From Peptacetobacter sp900550335 (GTDB lineage Bacteria > Bacillota > Clostridia > Peptostreptococcales > Peptostreptococcaceae): 64,000 bases of DNA. Location of the stretch: positions 1,612,001 to 1,676,000 of the forward strand of contig NZ_CP180001.1 of assembly GCF_047528295.1 (NCBI RefSeq), in the 5' to 3' direction. Positions 1-9,182 of the stretch are shown piece by piece (within the stretch, counting starts at the first letter, position 1; every line of letters starts with the position of its first letter). Under the pieces are notes generated by a model that was not told the DNA's origin, made no database searches, and worked only from the letters and a program-made list of their open reading frames with translations. Both the position numbers and the translations under genes were made by a program.

Positions 1-1
1 T

Positions 2-76
2 GTTGGTGCAGTATTGATATTATTCATGTTATGGCATAACTTCAAAGAATTAAAAGCTAGAAAAGAATCAAAATAG
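2..76 (+). CDS. 3' end of a membrane protein gene (partial)
   Basis: An open frame runs from the window edge to a TAG at 74-76. The 24 visible residues contain a hydrophobic stretch (VGAVLILFML) followed by a lysine-rich cytoplasmic-looking tail (FKELKARKESK). This looks like the last transmembrane helix and tail of a membrane protein. The family cannot be recognised from this fragment. A terminator follows at about 127. Confidence 0.6.
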   Translation, partial: VGAVLILFMLWHNFKELKARKESK

Positions 77-126
77 AAAATAACTATATCTTCAAAAGAT
101 AAAATTTTAACATAGTTTTCACTAAA

Positions 127-196
127 AATAAGGGCTAACAGACCTCCTTAAGGCTAGAGAGTTTTCATAGCATTCAGTTAAGCCCTTATTTTTTAT
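127..196 (+). terminator. Long-looped intrinsic terminator
   Basis: AATAAGGGCT at 127 pairs with AGCCCTTATT at 181-190 and is followed by T-rich sequence. The loop is about 44 nt. It closes the transcription unit that enters from the left edge. The rest up to 380 is AT-rich with no gene seen. Confidence 0.65.
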
Positions 197-391
197 TGAA
201 TTGAATCTTAAAAACTATTAAATGAAAGAATTTATTGATATAATAAAAATATAGGATGTATTTAATATGATTTTATTTTATAAAGTTTATAATTAGAATA
301 AATATAAAATCTAGTAAACATCCGAAGTTAAGGAAATAGTAGTTATATATGAGCTATTAGCATATTTAGCTGATAGAGAAGGAGGATTATT

Positions 392-628
392 TTGAAAGAG
401 ATAGTAATAAAACTGACAAGAGATACTTTTGATTATAAGTTTAAACAGTATGAAGGAAAATTTTTCCATGCTACTATAGATGAAAACAGCGAGATAGTGA
501 AGTATAAGGTGACTGCTGATGAGGCTGGGAAAGAGCTGAAAGAGTTTGGAAATACACATATAAAGGATGAAAACTTTTTATTTATTCCGCAGCTAGATAT
601 TTATATTGATTTAAAGAAGATGAAATAA
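392..628 (+). CDS. Small hypothetical protein, 78 aa
   Basis: The start is a TTG at 392, chosen because GGAGG lies at 381-385 with about six bases of spacing and no ATG fits. The 78-residue product is charged and soluble, with alternating hydrophobic residues that suggest a beta-rich fold, and no signal peptide or membrane segment. I do not recognise the family. The gene ends 18 bases before the LMW phosphatase start, so the two are probably co-transcribed. Confidence 0.6.
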   Translation: MKEIVIKLTRDTFDYKFKQYEGKFFHATIDENSEIVKYKVTADEAGKELKEFGNTHIKDENFLFIPQLDIYIDLKKMK

Positions 629-646
629 TTTGAATGGAGAAGTTAA

Positions 647-1108
647 ATGATAAATGTAATGATGGTTTGCCATGGGAATATATGTCGTTCAACTATGGCA
701 GAATTCGTTTTAAAGGACATGGTAGAAAAAGAAGGGTTGGCAGACAAATTCCACATAGAATCTTCAGCGACAAGCAGAGAAGAAATCGGAAACCCAGTAC
801 ACCATGGAACAAGAAAAAAACTAGTAGAAGTTGTAATATCAACTGCTGGAAAATACGCAAGACAGATAACTAAAAAAGACTACAAAGAATTTGACTACAT
901 ACTGATAATGGATGATATGAACAGAAGAAATTTAAAAAGAGTAGTTGGAGAGGATGTCGACAACAAAGTGTACAAACTACTTCATTTTGCAGGAAGCGAA
1001 AGGGATATAGCAGATCCTTGGTACACAGGAAACTTTGATGTTACTTACGACGATGTAATGGAAGGATGTAGTGCATTCCTAGAATACTGCAAAAGGAACA
1101 AACTGTAA
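647..1108 (+). CDS. Low-molecular-weight protein-tyrosine phosphatase
   Basis: The N terminus carries the LMW-PTP P-loop C-x5-R-S as CHGNICRS, with nucleophile Cys8 and Arg14. The general-acid Asp lies in the conserved DPWYTG context near residue 125. At 153 aa it has the normal length of the family. Such cytoplasmic enzymes remove phosphate from phosphotyrosine, or in arginine-kinase systems from phosphoarginine, by a cysteinyl-phosphate intermediate. The exact substrate is not visible here. The start at 647 has GGAG about ten bases upstream. Confidence 0.9.
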   Translation: MINVMMVCHGNICRSTMAEFVLKDMVEKEGLADKFHIESSATSREEIGNPVHHGTRKKLVEVVISTAGKYARQITKKDYKEFDYILIMDDMNRRNLKRVVGEDVDNKVYKLLHFAGSERDIADPWYTGNFDVTYDDVMEGCSAFLEYCKRNKL

Positions 1109-1162
1109 TAGTTTAAAATAATGAAGTAGCTATGAGTTTTACAAAATAAAAGGTGAATAATT

Positions 1163-1651
1163 ATGAGTTCGATAAAATACGAAATAATAAATCTAATAGA
1201 TAGACAAGATTTAAAAGAAGAGGCGGCGAATTGGTTTAGCTCTAAGTGGAGTGTTCCAAAAGAGGCCTATTTAGAAAGTATGGAAGAGTGTTTTAAAGGA
1301 GAAAATTCAGTTCCTCAGTGGTATGTTGCAATTGAAGAAGGAAGGATAATTGGTGGATTGGGAGTTATAGAAAATGACTTCCACAATAGAAAAGACCTTG
1401 CTCCAAATGTATGTGCTGTATTTGTTGAGGAAGATAAACGTTGCAATGGAATTGCAGGTGAATTATTAAATTATGTATGCGAAGATATGAAAAAAAGAGG
1501 GGTAGATACATTGTATCTTCTTACAGATCATGACTCATTTTATGAAAGATATGGATGGGAATACTTCTGTGAAGCTTATGGAGATGGAGAAGAAAAACCT
1601 TCTAGAATGTATATACATAGATTTGAAAAAAATAAATATAAAAGTAAATAA
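1163..1651 (+). CDS. GNAT-family N-acetyltransferase
   Basis: This 162-aa protein has the GNAT layout: a beta strand around AVFVEEDKR, then the acetyl-CoA pyrophosphate loop written RCNGIAGELL (R/Q-x-x-G-x-G/A pattern), and a C-terminal YERYGWEYF segment typical of the final strands. It should transfer acetyl groups from acetyl-CoA to an amine. The substrate cannot be predicted. It stands 54 bases after the phosphatase gene and may share its transcript. Confidence 0.85.
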   Translation: MSSIKYEIINLIDRQDLKEEAANWFSSKWSVPKEAYLESMEECFKGENSVPQWYVAIEEGRIIGGLGVIENDFHNRKDLAPNVCAVFVEEDKRCNGIAGELLNYVCEDMKKRGVDTLYLLTDHDSFYERYGWEYFCEAYGDGEEKPSRMYIHRFEKNKYKSK

Positions 1652-1766
1652 TGAAAATAAGTAAAATTAGTAATAATATAAATAAAAACAATAAATAAAC
1701 TATATAAAAAAGGTATATAGACTTATAATTATAATATAGTTAGAAACTTATAAAAGGGGTGTTAAT

Positions 1767-2384
1767 ATGAAAGTATTATTAATCAACGGTAGCCCACACG
1801 CAAATGGATGCACATACACTGCTCTTTGTGAAGTGGAAAAAGAACTAAACAAAAATGACATAGAAACAGAAATAATCCACGTTGGAAACAAGGACATAAG
1901 AGGATGTGTCGCTTGTGGGACTTGTAGACAGGTTGGAAGATGTGTGTTTGACGACATGGTAAATGAAGTAGCTCCTAAATTTGCCGAATGTGATGGAATA
2001 GTTGTTGGTTCTCCTGTATATTATGCATCTGCTAATGGGAATTTAATATCATTCTTAGATAGACTATTCTATAGTAGCAGTTGTGATAAGACTATGAAGG
2101 TAGGAGCAGCAGTAGTATCTGCAAGAAGAGGTGGATGTTCAGCTACATTTGATGAATTAAATAAATACTTTACAATAGCAGGAATGCCAGTAGTTTCAAG
2201 CCAGTATTGGAATAGCGTGCATGGAAATACACCAGAAGAAGTATTAAAAGATGAAGAAGGGCTTCAGGTTATGAGAACTTTAGGAAAAAATATGGCATTC
2301 TTAGTGAAAAGTATAGCTTTAGGTAAAGAAAAATATGGATTACCTGAAAAAGAAGCAAAAGTTGCTACTAATTTTATAAGATAA
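1767..2384 (+). CDS. Iron-sulfur flavoprotein / NADPH-dependent FMN reductase family
   Basis: The flavodoxin-like fold is shown by KVLLINGSPHANG at the N terminus (FMN phosphate loop) and VVGSPVYYASANG near residue 100. Between them four cysteines, Cys47, Cys50, Cys53 and Cys59, form the compact C-x2-C-x2-C-x5-C motif that binds a [4Fe-4S] cluster in archaeal-type iron-sulfur flavoproteins. The 205-aa protein is therefore likely a soluble electron carrier between ferredoxin-like donors and quinone-like or oxygen-species acceptors. The RBS GGGGTG precedes the ATG at 1767, and a terminator follows the stop. Confidence 0.85.
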   Translation: MKVLLINGSPHANGCTYTALCEVEKELNKNDIETEIIHVGNKDIRGCVACGTCRQVGRCVFDDMVNEVAPKFAECDGIVVGSPVYYASANGNLISFLDRLFYSSSCDKTMKVGAAVVSARRGGCSATFDELNKYFTIAGMPVVSSQYWNSVHGNTPEEVLKDEEGLQVMRTLGKNMAFLVKSIALGKEKYGLPEKEAKVATNFIR

Positions 2385-2402
2385 ACAGTCAAAAAATTAA
2401 TT

Positions 2403-2447
2403 AAGGGGTTGTCGCATTTAACGCTAGTTAATGTAACAGCCCCTTTT
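2403..2447. terminator. Bidirectional terminator between convergent genes
   Basis: AAGGGG-TTGT at 2403 pairs with ACAGCCCCTT ending at 2445, with a central CATTTAAC/GTTAATG arm, and T-rich flanks on both sides. It lies between the flavoprotein gene (+) and the DUF1877 gene (-). It contains the TTGTCGCA core seen in several other terminators of this window. Confidence 0.75.
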
Positions 2448-2477
2448 CTGTTCTATGCTTTCTATTTAATAAATTTA

Positions 2478-2999
2478 TTATCCTATAAATACCAATACAC
2501 AATTTCCATTATTTGCAGTTTCAATATAGAATTCTTTAAGAGTTTCAAAAGCAGCTTTTAAATCAGCTTTTATAAATTCTTCCTCATCTTCATACTCCCA
2601 AATATCTGGATATACATTGTTTTTAGCGAATTCTTTCATATCGAAGTTTTCAAGATATTCATCTATATCTATATCATTTAGAGCATCTGCAACATCGCAT
2701 ACACCGTCTGGAGCAACAAAAGCAAGGTATATATCAATCATATCATCAGGGAACTGACAACTACCAAAAATAGCATCAGTAACTAAACTCTTAAAAGTTA
2801 GGTTTTCACTTGTTTCACCTGTTATTAAGAAGTTTAGAGAATCCCACATTTTATCCATATTATATTGATTTAATTCCTCGTTGTTAGCTAAAGCGTCTAA
2901 CTCTCTGTATAAATTTATCTCGACTTCAGACTCGATAGTTTCAACAATTCTATCAAGATCGTTAGTATTAATTTCTTGATAATTTGCACTTAATCCCAT
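2478..2999 (-). CDS. DUF1877 (YfbM-like) protein
   Basis: The 173-aa product begins MGLSANYQEI and contains DKMWDSLNFLITG, the block that characterises DUF1877/YfbM proteins (E. coli YfbM has the same MG..-DKRWDFLHFGLTG pattern). The C terminus (ETANNGNCVLVFIG) also matches the family. It is acidic and soluble. The biochemical role of the family is unknown. The start has AAGGAGG at ideal distance. No operon partner is evident. Confidence 0.8.
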   Translation of the reverse strand: MGLSANYQEINTNDLDRIVETIESEVEINLYRELDALANNEELNQYNMDKMWDSLNFLITGETSENLTFKSLVTDAIFGSCQFPDDMIDIYLAFVAPDGVCDVADALNDIDIDEYLENFDMKEFAKNNVYPDIWEYEDEEEFIKADLKAAFETLKEFYIETANNGNCVLVFIG

Positions 3000-3237
3000 A
3001 ATTTTATCCTCCTTAAGTATAAATTAATTTTTTTAGTATATCTTCGTTTTGGTTTTAACAATTCGAATAAATCAAATAAAGTTTTTTCTTTTTATAAAAA
3101 GTATCTTTTTTTAGTTTAATTTATTATGGTTCCTCTTCTTCTATTATATATCGTTTTCTAAATATAGTCATTATATTTTTAGAAAATTAAAAAAATATCA
3201 AGTATTACTTTTCTCATATTCATTGTAATAAAAAAAT

Positions 3238-3283
3238 AGACCACAGTATCACTGAATTATCGATACAATAGTCCATTTTTTTG
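3238..3283. terminator. Terminator after the XRE/TPR regulator
   Basis: GACCACAGTATC at 3239 pairs with GATACAATAGTC near 3262-3273. The hairpin has A/T runs on both sides and can act in both directions. It lies just beyond the stop of the minus-strand XRE gene at 3297. Confidence 0.65.
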
Positions 3284-3296
3284 AGTTTTATCTATT

Positions 3297-4382
3297 CTAT
3301 TTTTTTATAGCTTTATCGACTATTTCTTTGAATTTTGGATTATCTTTAACAAAGTCAAACTCATCATCATATTCAAGTGATTTTACAAGTGTTGTTTTAT
3401 AAGAATCTATTAAAGAATTGAATCTAGATTTATCCTCATTACTTTTTGCAGCGCTAATATTACTATAAAGAGGAGATTTGTTAATTTCAAATATATCTTC
3501 ATAAGCATTTATAAGTGCTGATAAAGATTCAATAAATCCATCTTCATTCTTTGTTTTAATATAAAATTGAAGTTTTCCTAAGTTTGCAGTGTATTCCCAA
3601 AGGTCTAAAGAATGGCAGAATTCAACAATTGCATCTGATATATACTCAGCTGTTTCCATATTCTTTTGCTCAAGCTCTATATCTAAAATAAGCAATAATA
3701 ACGATACGACATCTGAATTCAATTTATATAATTTTTCCTGAGCTGCCTTTTTAGCTTCATCAAGATTTCCTTTGCTAAATTCTAATCTAGTCCTTACATC
3801 TGATTTATCTATCATAATCTTATCAGGAATATTTTCTAAAAGTGATTCAGCTTTATCGAAATTTTTTCTACCAATTTCTTTAAATATTAATTGTTGCCGA
3901 GCTATACCCTTAACATTTATATCAGAAGATTCAATAACTTTTAGATATAATTTCTCGATTTTAGATGAAGTTTCTTCTAATAATGACTCTCCATTGTCAA
4001 GACAGCCCAATTTGAAAATAGCTAACCCATCTAATGTCAAAGCTATATTTAAAATTAGCTTATGACAGTTTGGATACTCTGAAATAATTTCATAAGCTCT
4101 TTCTAAAGTTTCATCTAAAGAATGTGCAAAACTGAAATCGTATAAATCTTTTATAATCTTTTCTATTTCTTCATCGCTTAAATCAGATTTAAATGATAAA
4201 AGAGTGTTTATATCTGTTTTTAAAATTTTTGCCAAGTTAGGAAGTATAGTTATATCTGGATAAGAGGATCCACTTTCCCATTTACTTACCGCTGGAGTCG
4301 ATACACCTAGTTGATTAGCAAGCTGTTCTTGAGTTAAGGATAATTCTTTTCTTTTTTCCTTTATTATTATATTTATATTCAT
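3297..4382 (-). CDS. XRE-family regulator with TPR-like C-terminal half
   Basis: An N-terminal helix-turn-helix (KEKRKELSLTQEQLANQLGVSTPAVSKWE, residues about 7-35, given here by its key helices) is followed by about 290 residues of helical, TPR-like repeats. This architecture is typical of Firmicute transcription regulators whose helical part senses a peptide or protein partner. The start was placed at 4382, not further upstream, because AGAGGTGAT precedes that ATG. The product is 361 aa. Its target and signal are unknown. It is divergent from the aminopeptidase gene, separated by about 230 bases. Confidence 0.8.
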   Translation of the reverse strand: MNINIIIKEKRKELSLTQEQLANQLGVSTPAVSKWESGSSYPDITILPNLAKILKTDINTLLSFKSDLSDEEIEKIIKDLYDFSFAHSLDETLERAYEIISEYPNCHKLILNIALTLDGLAIFKLGCLDNGESLLEETSSKIEKLYLKVIESSDINVKGIARQQLIFKEIGRKNFDKAESLLENIPDKIMIDKSDVRTRLEFSKGNLDEAKKAAQEKLYKLNSDVVSLLLLILDIELEQKNMETAEYISDAIVEFCHSLDLWEYTANLGKLQFYIKTKNEDGFIESLSALINAYEDIFEINKSPLYSNISAAKSNEDKSRFNSLIDSYKTTLVKSLEYDDEFDFVKDNPKFKEIVDKAIKK

Positions 4383-4614
4383 AAAATCACCTCTTTTGCT
4401 ACTTGTTAAGATTATAATATCAAAGTGATATATATAGCACAATGGAGAGATTTTCAAGAATTGGTCAAAAAATTTAACTAATAGTTAATTTTAAAAAAAG
4501 AAATATATTTTATTTATATAAATTTGAATTTTCAAAATTATTATGTTATTATTGAATAGTGAAGATAAAAATTTCACAATAGGTATTTATATTAATATTA
4601 AGGGGGCTTTTAAA

Positions 4615-6408
4615 ATGATAGTAGCTGAAAGAATATCAAAACTTCGTGCTCTTATGGAACAGAATGGAATAGATGCATATATAGTTCCAACAGCAGATTT
4701 CCATCAGAGTGAAAACGCAGGAGAATACTTCAAATGTAGAGAATATATATCAGGATTTGACGGTTCTTATGGGACTGTTATGATTGCAAAGGATGAAGCT
4801 GGACTTTGGACTGATGGTAGATATTGGACTCAGGCTGAAAAACAGCTAGAAGGAAGTGGAATTTCTTTATTCCATATGTTTGAAGATGGTGTTCTAACTA
4901 TGGAAGAATATCTTGCACAGATAGTTCCAGAAAATGGTAAAGTAGCATTTGATGGACGTGTTGTATCTATGGAAGAAGGACAGGATTTAGAAAAAGCTCT
5001 TGCTCCTAAAAATATATCAATAGAATACTCATGCGATTTAGTAGGAGATGTTTGGGAAGATAGACCTGAAATATCTAAAGAACCAGTATTTGTACTTGAT
5101 GAAAAATATACAGGAGAAAGTGTAGCTTCTAAGCTTGAAAGAGTTAGAAATGTTATGAAAGAAAATGGAGCTACAGCACATATAATAGCATCTTTAGATG
5201 ATGTTTGTTGGCTAACTAATATGAGAGGAAATGACGTTGTTTATTATCCATTAATATTCTCATATGCATTAGTAAAACTTGATGGCATGGATTTATTTAT
5301 AGATGAAAATAAATTAAATGACGAAGCAAAAGCACTTCTTGCTGAAAATAATATAACAGTTCGTCCATATAATGATATATATGAAGAAGTTAAAAATCTT
5401 AAATCTGGTGAAAGTGTTATGATTGACCCAATGAAGTTAAACTATGCACTTTACAATAATATACCAGAAGGCGTTGAAAAAATAGAACATCAGAATCCAA
5501 CTATACTTATGAAAGCTATGAAAAATGAAGTTGAGCTTAAAAATATAAAAAATGCTCATATAAAAGATGGTATAGCTGTTACAAAATTAATGCATTGGAT
5601 GAAAACTAATGTAGGTAAGATAAAAATAACTGAAATGAGTGCAGCTAGAAAGCTTGAAGAATTCAGAAAAGAACAGGAAGGATATATAAGAGATAGTTTT
5701 GAGCCAATATGTGCTTATAAAGATCATGCAGCTATGATGCACTATGCTCCAACTGATGAATCAGATGTTGAAGTACTTCCAGAACATTTATTCTTAACAG
5801 ATACTGGTGGAGGATACATGGAAGGTTCTACAGATATAACAAGAACATTTGTAATGGGACCAGTTGCTGATGAATTAAAAACTCATTTCACAGCAGTTGT
5901 TAGAGGTATGATGAATTTATCAAGAGCTAAATTCTTATACGGATGCTTTGGATATAACTTAGATGCAATAGCAAGAGGACCAATTTGGGATTTAGATATA
6001 GACTTTAAATGTGGTACAGGACATGGTGTAGGATACCTTCTTAATATACATGAACCACCAACAGGATTCAGATGGCAGATAGTTAAATCTAAAAACGAAC
6101 ACCATAAATTTGAAGAAGGTATGGTTTTAACTAATGAACCTGGTGTATACGTTGAAGGATCTCATGGTATAAGAATAGAAAATGAGATGATAGTAACTAA
6201 GGGAGAAAAGAATGAGTTTGGACAGTTTATGCACTTCGAAACTATAACATTTGCTCCAATAGATTTAGACGGTATAAATCCAGATGAAATGACTAAGTTT
6301 GAGAGAGAATGGTTGAATAATTACCATGCTCAGGTATTTGAAAAAATAGGACCACATCTAACTGAAGAAGAAAGAGAATGGTTAAAAGAATACACTAGAG
6401 CTATATAA
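4615..6408 (+). CDS. M24B aminopeptidase P-type Xaa-Pro peptidase
   Basis: This 597-aa cytosolic metallopeptidase removes an N-terminal residue that precedes proline. The length and two N-terminal creatinase-like domains match the long aminopeptidase P type rather than the short PepP. In the C-terminal pita-bread domain the metal ligands are visible: Asp in TDTGGGY, Asp in TDITRTF, His in GTGHGVGY, Glu in TNEPGVY and Glu in RIENEM. The start ATG at 4615 is preceded by AGGGGG. A terminator follows at 6422. It likely helps recycle peptides in an amino-acid-fermenting organism. Confidence 0.92.
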   Translation: MIVAERISKLRALMEQNGIDAYIVPTADFHQSENAGEYFKCREYISGFDGSYGTVMIAKDEAGLWTDGRYWTQAEKQLEGSGISLFHMFEDGVLTMEEYLAQIVPENGKVAFDGRVVSMEEGQDLEKALAPKNISIEYSCDLVGDVWEDRPEISKEPVFVLDEKYTGESVASKLERVRNVMKENGATAHIIASLDDVCWLTNMRGNDVVYYPLIFSYALVKLDGMDLFIDENKLNDEAKALLAENNITVRPYNDIYEEVKNLKSGESVMIDPMKLNYALYNNIPEGVEKIEHQNPTILMKAMKNEVELKNIKNAHIKDGIAVTKLMHWMKTNVGKIKITEMSAARKLEEFRKEQEGYIRDSFEPICAYKDHAAMMHYAPTDESDVEVLPEHLFLTDTGGGYMEGSTDITRTFVMGPVADELKTHFTAVVRGMMNLSRAKFLYGCFGYNLDAIARGPIWDLDIDFKCGTGHGVGYLLNIHEPPTGFRWQIVKSKNEHHKFEEGMVLTNEPGVYVEGSHGIRIENEMIVTKGEKNEFGQFMHFETITFAPIDLDGINPDEMTKFEREWLNNYHAQVFEKIGPHLTEEEREWLKEYTRAI

Positions 6409-6421
6409 TTGAATAAATATT

Positions 6422-6455
6422 GGGATGTCGCGGTGTATTGCAACATCCCTTTTTA
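6422..6455 (+). terminator. Intrinsic terminator after the aminopeptidase
   Basis: GGGATGTCGC at 6422 pairs with GCAACATCCC at 6440-6449, followed by a T run. It shares the GGGATGTCGC arm with the terminator at 59699. Confidence 0.85.
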
Positions 6456-6479
6456 TCTTTTGTTAATCGTAAATAACAC

Positions 6480-6601
6480 AAAGAAAAAGACTAGTTGAAC
6501 TTCGCGCCAGGCTTCGACGGCTCGCTTTGATTATGTAACACATTTAAAAGTTGCGAGCCGTCTGTAGATTGTTGCGGCGTTTCAAACTAGTCTTTTTCTT
6601 T
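6480..6601 (+). repeat. Double-stem palindromic element, copy 1
   Basis: The outer stem is AAAGAAAAAGACTAGTT at 6480-6496 with its exact complement at 6585-6601. Inside are the conserved boxes GCCAGGCTTC and TAGATTGTTGC, then an inner stem GACGGCTCGC/GCGAGCCGTC, and a loop containing TGTAACACATTTAAAAG. It follows the aminopeptidase gene and its terminator, and reads box CCAGGCTTC first in the sense of that gene. See the finding on this family. Confidence 0.9.
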
Positions 6602-6850
6602 ATAAGATATTAAAATTATTATACAAAAGATAAAAAGTGATGTTAAAAAATACAAATGCGAAATCCATATTTTATTTCAATTATATAGCTCTATTTGTAT
6701 TTAAAAATGGAGAAGTTGGGGTAGTTTGTTGATAGGATTTGTGTAAACTGGTTATAAACTATTGGTAGAGTAGTGTAAACTACAGGTTGGTTGAGTATAT
6801 TTATCTGTGTATGGTATGATTTTATCATAATATAAGAGGAGGGTATGTAT

Positions 6851-7264
6851 ATGAATAAGCAGAGTTTTGGTGAGATGATTTCATCGTTGAGAAAAGATAG
6901 AGGAATGACACAATTAGATTTAGCTAAGAAGATGGGAGTTACTGATAAAGCGGTTTCTAAGTGGGAAAGAGATTTGTCGTTTCCTGATATAAATTCGATT
7001 CCAAAGTTAGCAGAGATTTTTGAGGTTTCTGTGGATGAGTTAATGCAAGTAAAATCAGATGTTGGTGCTGGAGAAGAGGAAGTTGTAAATGAAAGTAAGT
7101 CTGAAGAGGTTATGGATGTGGCGCCAAAAGGAATTGGGCTTGCTATGGGGATTGCAGTAACTGTTTTGGCTGTATTAGGAGAGTTGAAAACAAATACTGC
7201 ATTTATTATGTTGGGAATAGGATTGACGAGTGTATCAATCTCTTTGTTGAAAAATAAAAACTAA
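6851..7264 (+). CDS. XRE-family regulator with C-terminal membrane segment
   Basis: The first 65 residues form a helix-turn-helix domain (MISSLRKDRGMTQLDLA, then VTDKAVSKWERD). A charged linker leads to two hydrophobic stretches near residues 96-135 (IGLAMGIAVTVLAVLG and FIMLGIGLTSVSISLL). The 137-aa protein is thus probably a membrane-anchored DNA-binding regulator. The ATG at 6851 was chosen because AGGAGGG ends at 6843, only one base before the upstream ATG at 6845. Targets are unknown. Confidence 0.8.
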   Translation: MNKQSFGEMISSLRKDRGMTQLDLAKKMGVTDKAVSKWERDLSFPDINSIPKLAEIFEVSVDELMQVKSDVGAGEEEVVNESKSEEVMDVAPKGIGLAMGIAVTVLAVLGELKTNTAFIMLGIGLTSVSISLLKNKN

Positions 7265-7342
7265 AATAACTTACTTATATATTTTTTTACTAACAATTTT
7301 ATTTTTATTTAAAGATAGAAATAACAGAATAAAGTTTATATT

Positions 7343-7380
7343 AGATTGTCGCAATTTCTTTTGTGTGACAATCTTTTTTA
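7343..7380 (+). terminator. Intrinsic terminator
   Basis: AGATTGTCGCA at 7343 pairs with TGTGACAATCT at 7363-7373, followed by seven T. It closes the XRE gene. Confidence 0.85.
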
Positions 7381-7417
7381 TTTGTAATCAGATTTGTAAT
7401 CAGTTTAATAACGGGTA

Positions 7418-7537
7418 AAAGAAAAGACTAGTTTAAATTTAAGCGACAATTCCACAAGCGCCTCGTACCTATAAATGTGTTACATAAAAGGGCGAGGCGC
7501 TGAGGACTGGAGCAAAATTTAACTAGTCTTTTTCTTT
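7418..7537 (-). repeat. Double-stem palindromic element, copy 2
   Basis: The outer stem uses AAAGAAAAGACTAGTT (7418) and AACTAGTCTTTTTCTTT (7521-7537), the same arm sequence as copy 1. Within it are GCGACAATTCC and GGACTGGAGC boxes, an inner stem AGCGCCTCG/CGAGGCGCT, and a loop with TGTGTTACATAAA (complement of TGTAACACA). It ends three bases from the stop of the minus-strand nhaC-type gene and can serve as its terminator. Confidence 0.9.
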
Positions 7538-7540
7538 GTG

Positions 7541-8908
7541 TTATTCAGTTATTTCTTCTGCTTTATCTAGTTCCCAGTTCCAAGGTTTTTTCTTTATTAA
7601 TCCGTCTGCATAAGGGATAAACATAGATATTAGTGTAAATACCGCTAGAAGCTGCTGATACCATAAGAATGGGAATAGTTCAAGTGGGCTAACTGCACCT
7701 GCTGTTAAGCTTCCTGCAAGCAATATCTGTGCTCCATAAGGGATGAATCCCTGGAATATACAAGTCCATATATCTAGTAGTGAAGCCGATTTTCTTGGAT
7801 CCACTTTGTATTTTCTACTAAGTTCTTTAGCTATTGGCCCAGTTATTATTATTGCAACAGTGTTGTTTGCAACTGCCATGTCAGTAGCTGCAGCTATTGC
7901 AGATATACCAATCTGAGCTGATTTTTCACTTTTGACAACAGACTGAATTTTTTCTAGTATCCACTGAAGTCCGCCGTGCTGAGTAACCATGTGTGCTAGA
8001 CCGCCAGTAAACATTGAAAGTAGGAATATTTCGTTCATTCCTGTAAATCCTGCATATATGTTCTGAGCAAAAGTAAGAGGAGTTAAATCCCCATAAGCCA
8101 TACCAACTATACCAGCTACAACTGTTCCAACACCTAGAGTAAGGAATACATTAAACCCTGATATAGCAAGTCCAAGCACTAATATATAAGGTATAACCTT
8201 AACTAAATTGTAATCTAATTTCTGTATAGGAACTATAGTTTCTGGTTTACCAAATACTATTAAAAGTACAAATGTAAGAACCGCTGCAGGTAAAGCTATG
8301 TAGAAGTTTACCTTAAATTTGTCTTTTAGCTCGCAATTCTGAGTTCTAGTTGCAGCGATTGTTGTATCTGATATTACAGATAAGTTGTCGCCAAACATTG
8401 CACCACCTATGATTGCAGCAACTATAAGTGTCATATTCAACCCAGCCTTTTCTGCTGTTGCAATTGCTATAGGAGCAACAGTACTTATTGTCCCCATTGA
8501 TGTTCCTGTTGCTACAGAAATAAAAGCAGATATTACGAACAGGCCAGCAGTTATGTACTGAGCTGGGATAAATGATAATCCAAGATTGACAGTAGAATCA
8601 ACACCTCCCATTGATTTTGCAACTGTTGCAAATGCACCTGCGAATAAGTATATAAAACACATTATAAGGATGTTTTCATTTCCGCATCCTTTTGCAAATT
8701 GAGAGAATTTTTCTTCTATACTTCCTTTAAATATAATAAACGCTACAACAACACCCACGATTATCGCAACTGGGGCCGGTAGCTGGTAAAATGCCATCTC
8801 TGTTCCTGAAAATTCTAATATGATACCTACACCAAGATATAGAAATATAAATACAGCAAAGGGAATAAGGGCTTTACCACTAGGTTTGATTTTTTCGTTT
8901 TTATCCAT
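7541..8908 (-). CDS. NhaC-family Na+/H+ antiporter-like transporter
   Basis: The 455-aa product is almost entirely hydrophobic, with about eleven to twelve predicted transmembrane helices. The segment FISVATGTSMGTISTVAPIA and the IGGAMFGDNLSVISDTT block match the NhaC family, in which the GDNLSxISDTT region is the signature. The family includes Na+/H+ antiporters and malate/lactate-type antiporters, so the organic substrate, if any, is open. It acts in the cytoplasmic membrane. AAAGGAGG lies upstream of the ATG with unusually long spacing. The gene stands alone. Confidence 0.88.
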   Translation of the reverse strand: MDKNEKIKPSGKALIPFAVFIFLYLGVGIILEFSGTEMAFYQLPAPVAIIVGVVVAFIIFKGSIEEKFSQFAKGCGNENILIMCFIYLFAGAFATVAKSMGGVDSTVNLGLSFIPAQYITAGLFVISAFISVATGTSMGTISTVAPIAIATAEKAGLNMTLIVAAIIGGAMFGDNLSVISDTTIAATRTQNCELKDKFKVNFYIALPAAVLTFVLLIVFGKPETIVPIQKLDYNLVKVIPYILVLGLAISGFNVFLTLGVGTVVAGIVGMAYGDLTPLTFAQNIYAGFTGMNEIFLLSMFTGGLAHMVTQHGGLQWILEKIQSVVKSEKSAQIGISAIAAATDMAVANNTVAIIITGPIAKELSRKYKVDPRKSASLLDIWTCIFQGFIPYGAQILLAGSLTAGAVSPLELFPFLWYQQLLAVFTLISMFIPYADGLIKKKPWNWELDKAEEITE

Positions 8909-9182
8909 GTTACCTGTTTTTACCTCCTTTGTAATTATGAAATTTCGACAATATTATAAAATAAAACTACATATATTATTTTAATTATACACTATTATTA
9001 TAAATTTTTTCAATATAAATGTTAAGTTAATAAAGATTTGATAAAAAATATCTATATTATATTAAAAAAATAAACTTTAGCATAAAAATTAAAGTAAAAG
9101 ATAAATAGATTTCAATTATATAATAAAGAAGTATTGTATCGTATATCAAAAAAAGTTATTATAAAAACAAGAGGTGATAAAA

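Noticed and set aside
6480..6601. Palindromic elements as integron attC sites
   Set aside because: They lack the R and L box pattern (GTTRRRY / RYYYAAC), there is no integrase gene here, and they do not flank promoterless cassettes in one direction.
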